A model generated the notes under the pieces. That model saw only the letters and a program-made list of their open reading frames with translations. It made no database searches and had not been told where the DNA came from. Position numbers and translations under genes: made by a program. From positions 1 through 64,000 of the forward strand of contig JADLAV010000005.1 of NCBI GenBank assembly GCA_020848075.1: 64,000 bases of DNA. The letters run 5' to 3'. This document shows, in pieces, positions 63,890 through 64,000 of this stretch. Source of the DNA: Burkholderiales bacterium (GTDB lineage: Bacteria; Pseudomonadota; Gammaproteobacteria; Burkholderiales; SG8-39). Position 1 is the first letter of the stretch. Each line of letters begins with the position of its first letter.

Positions 63890-64000
63890 TTGAAGATTCA
63901 CGAGTATCAGGCGAAAGAGGTGCTGCGCAAGTACGGCGTGCCCACGCCGCGCGGCATCCCCTGCTTCTCGATCGAGGAGGCGGTGGAGGCCGCGCGCAAG
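63890..64000 (+). CDS. sucC: succinyl-CoA synthetase beta subunit, 5' part
   Basis: The first 37 codons, reading [17 protein letters not shown] after the start, match the N-terminus of SucC (ATP-grasp domain). The start is TTG, with GAGGAGGAG 8 nt upstream; most sucC genes use ATG. The gene runs out of the window at its 3' end. It makes ATP or GTP from succinyl-CoA in the TCA cycle. Confidence 0.93.
   Translation, partial: MKIHEYQAKEVLRKYGVPTPRGIPCFSIEEAVEAARK

Overview
The window is GC-rich, densely packed bacterial DNA with many ATGA/GTGA stop-start overlaps and only short intergenic spacers. Gene content points to a facultatively anaerobic, denitrifying proteobacterium, most likely a betaproteobacterium of the Azoarcus/Sterolibacterium kind. 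The reasons are an Azoarcus-type (BzdNOPQ) ATP-dependent benzoyl-CoA reductase, a NirS-type nitrite reductase with full heme d1 genes, a zinc-ribbon thioredoxin, DUF2249 and NnrS proteins. The taxonomic statement is inference from gene content. No tRNA, rRNA, transposase, CRISPR array or phage gene was seen.

Region 1 (175-12136, + strand) is a CoA-thioester catabolic cluster: acyl-CoA dehydrogenase, a two-subunit B12-dependent acyl-CoA mutase with an altered active-site loop, a three-subunit molybdenum hydroxylase, a family III CoA-transferase and a fused indolepyruvate-type 2-oxoacid:ferredoxin oxidoreductase. NnrS (12215-13393) follows. Convergent to it, 17798-13459 (- strand) encodes bzdN-bzdO-bzdP-bzdQ in exactly that order. 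The oxidoreductase is a plausible source of reduced ferredoxin for this reductase. The usual ring-opening enzymes (dienoyl-CoA hydratase, hydroxyacyl dehydrogenase, ring hydrolase) are not in the window.

Region 2 (17956-25150) holds folE, a B12-binding radical SAM gene preceded by an FNR/DNR box, a secreted-looking methyltransferase, dusA, a small acidic protein, a PolX-type helix-hairpin-helix protein, and a NirE/CobA uroporphyrinogen methyltransferase.

Region 3 (25325-35703) is a nitrite-reduction island: nirI, nirS, nirC, nirF, nirDL (fused), nirG, nirH, nirJ, nirN. Together with the divergent nirE gene it covers cytochrome cd1 and the heme d1 pathway.

Region 4 (35764-48943) carries two unusual heme-copper oxidase superfamily enzymes, both candidate NO reductases. 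The first (37427-39938) has a CuA subunit and a catalytic subunit in which the active-site tyrosine is replaced by Gln236; ctaA, ctaB and sco genes surround it. The second (46351-47802) lacks one CuB histidine. It sits in an operon with two diheme cytochrome b proteins of a kind I do not know from other systems: one fused to a [2Fe-2S]/flavin NAD(P)H reductase, the other fused to two [4Fe-4S] clusters and an MvhD-like domain. A second CtaA-family protein and DUF2249 complete the operon. This is the strongest candidate for an undescribed system.

Region 5 (48990-52215, - strand) is a six-gene nitrosative-stress-like operon: a 4-helix membrane protein, a GcvH-like lipoyl protein, a CPTC thioredoxin fused to the same 4-helix domain, SirB2, hemerythrin and a cysteine-free DNR-type CRP/FNR regulator. 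Eight good FNR/DNR-like boxes (TTGAT-N4-ATCAA) and one weak one lie upstream of the nir, candidate NO reductase, cytochrome b, radical SAM and region 5 units, which suggests one NO-responsive regulon.

Region 6 (52400-64000) is mostly housekeeping or uncharacterised: trxC, a DUF457-type membrane hydrolase, a ChaN-PDZ protein, an M1-type peptidase, two hypotheticals, a von Willebrand factor A membrane protein, a sugar-nucleotide epimerase, glpK, a DUF2889 protein and the start of sucC. A family of palindromic repeats built on CCCCTCCTT/AAGGAGGGG recurs in several intergenic gaps.
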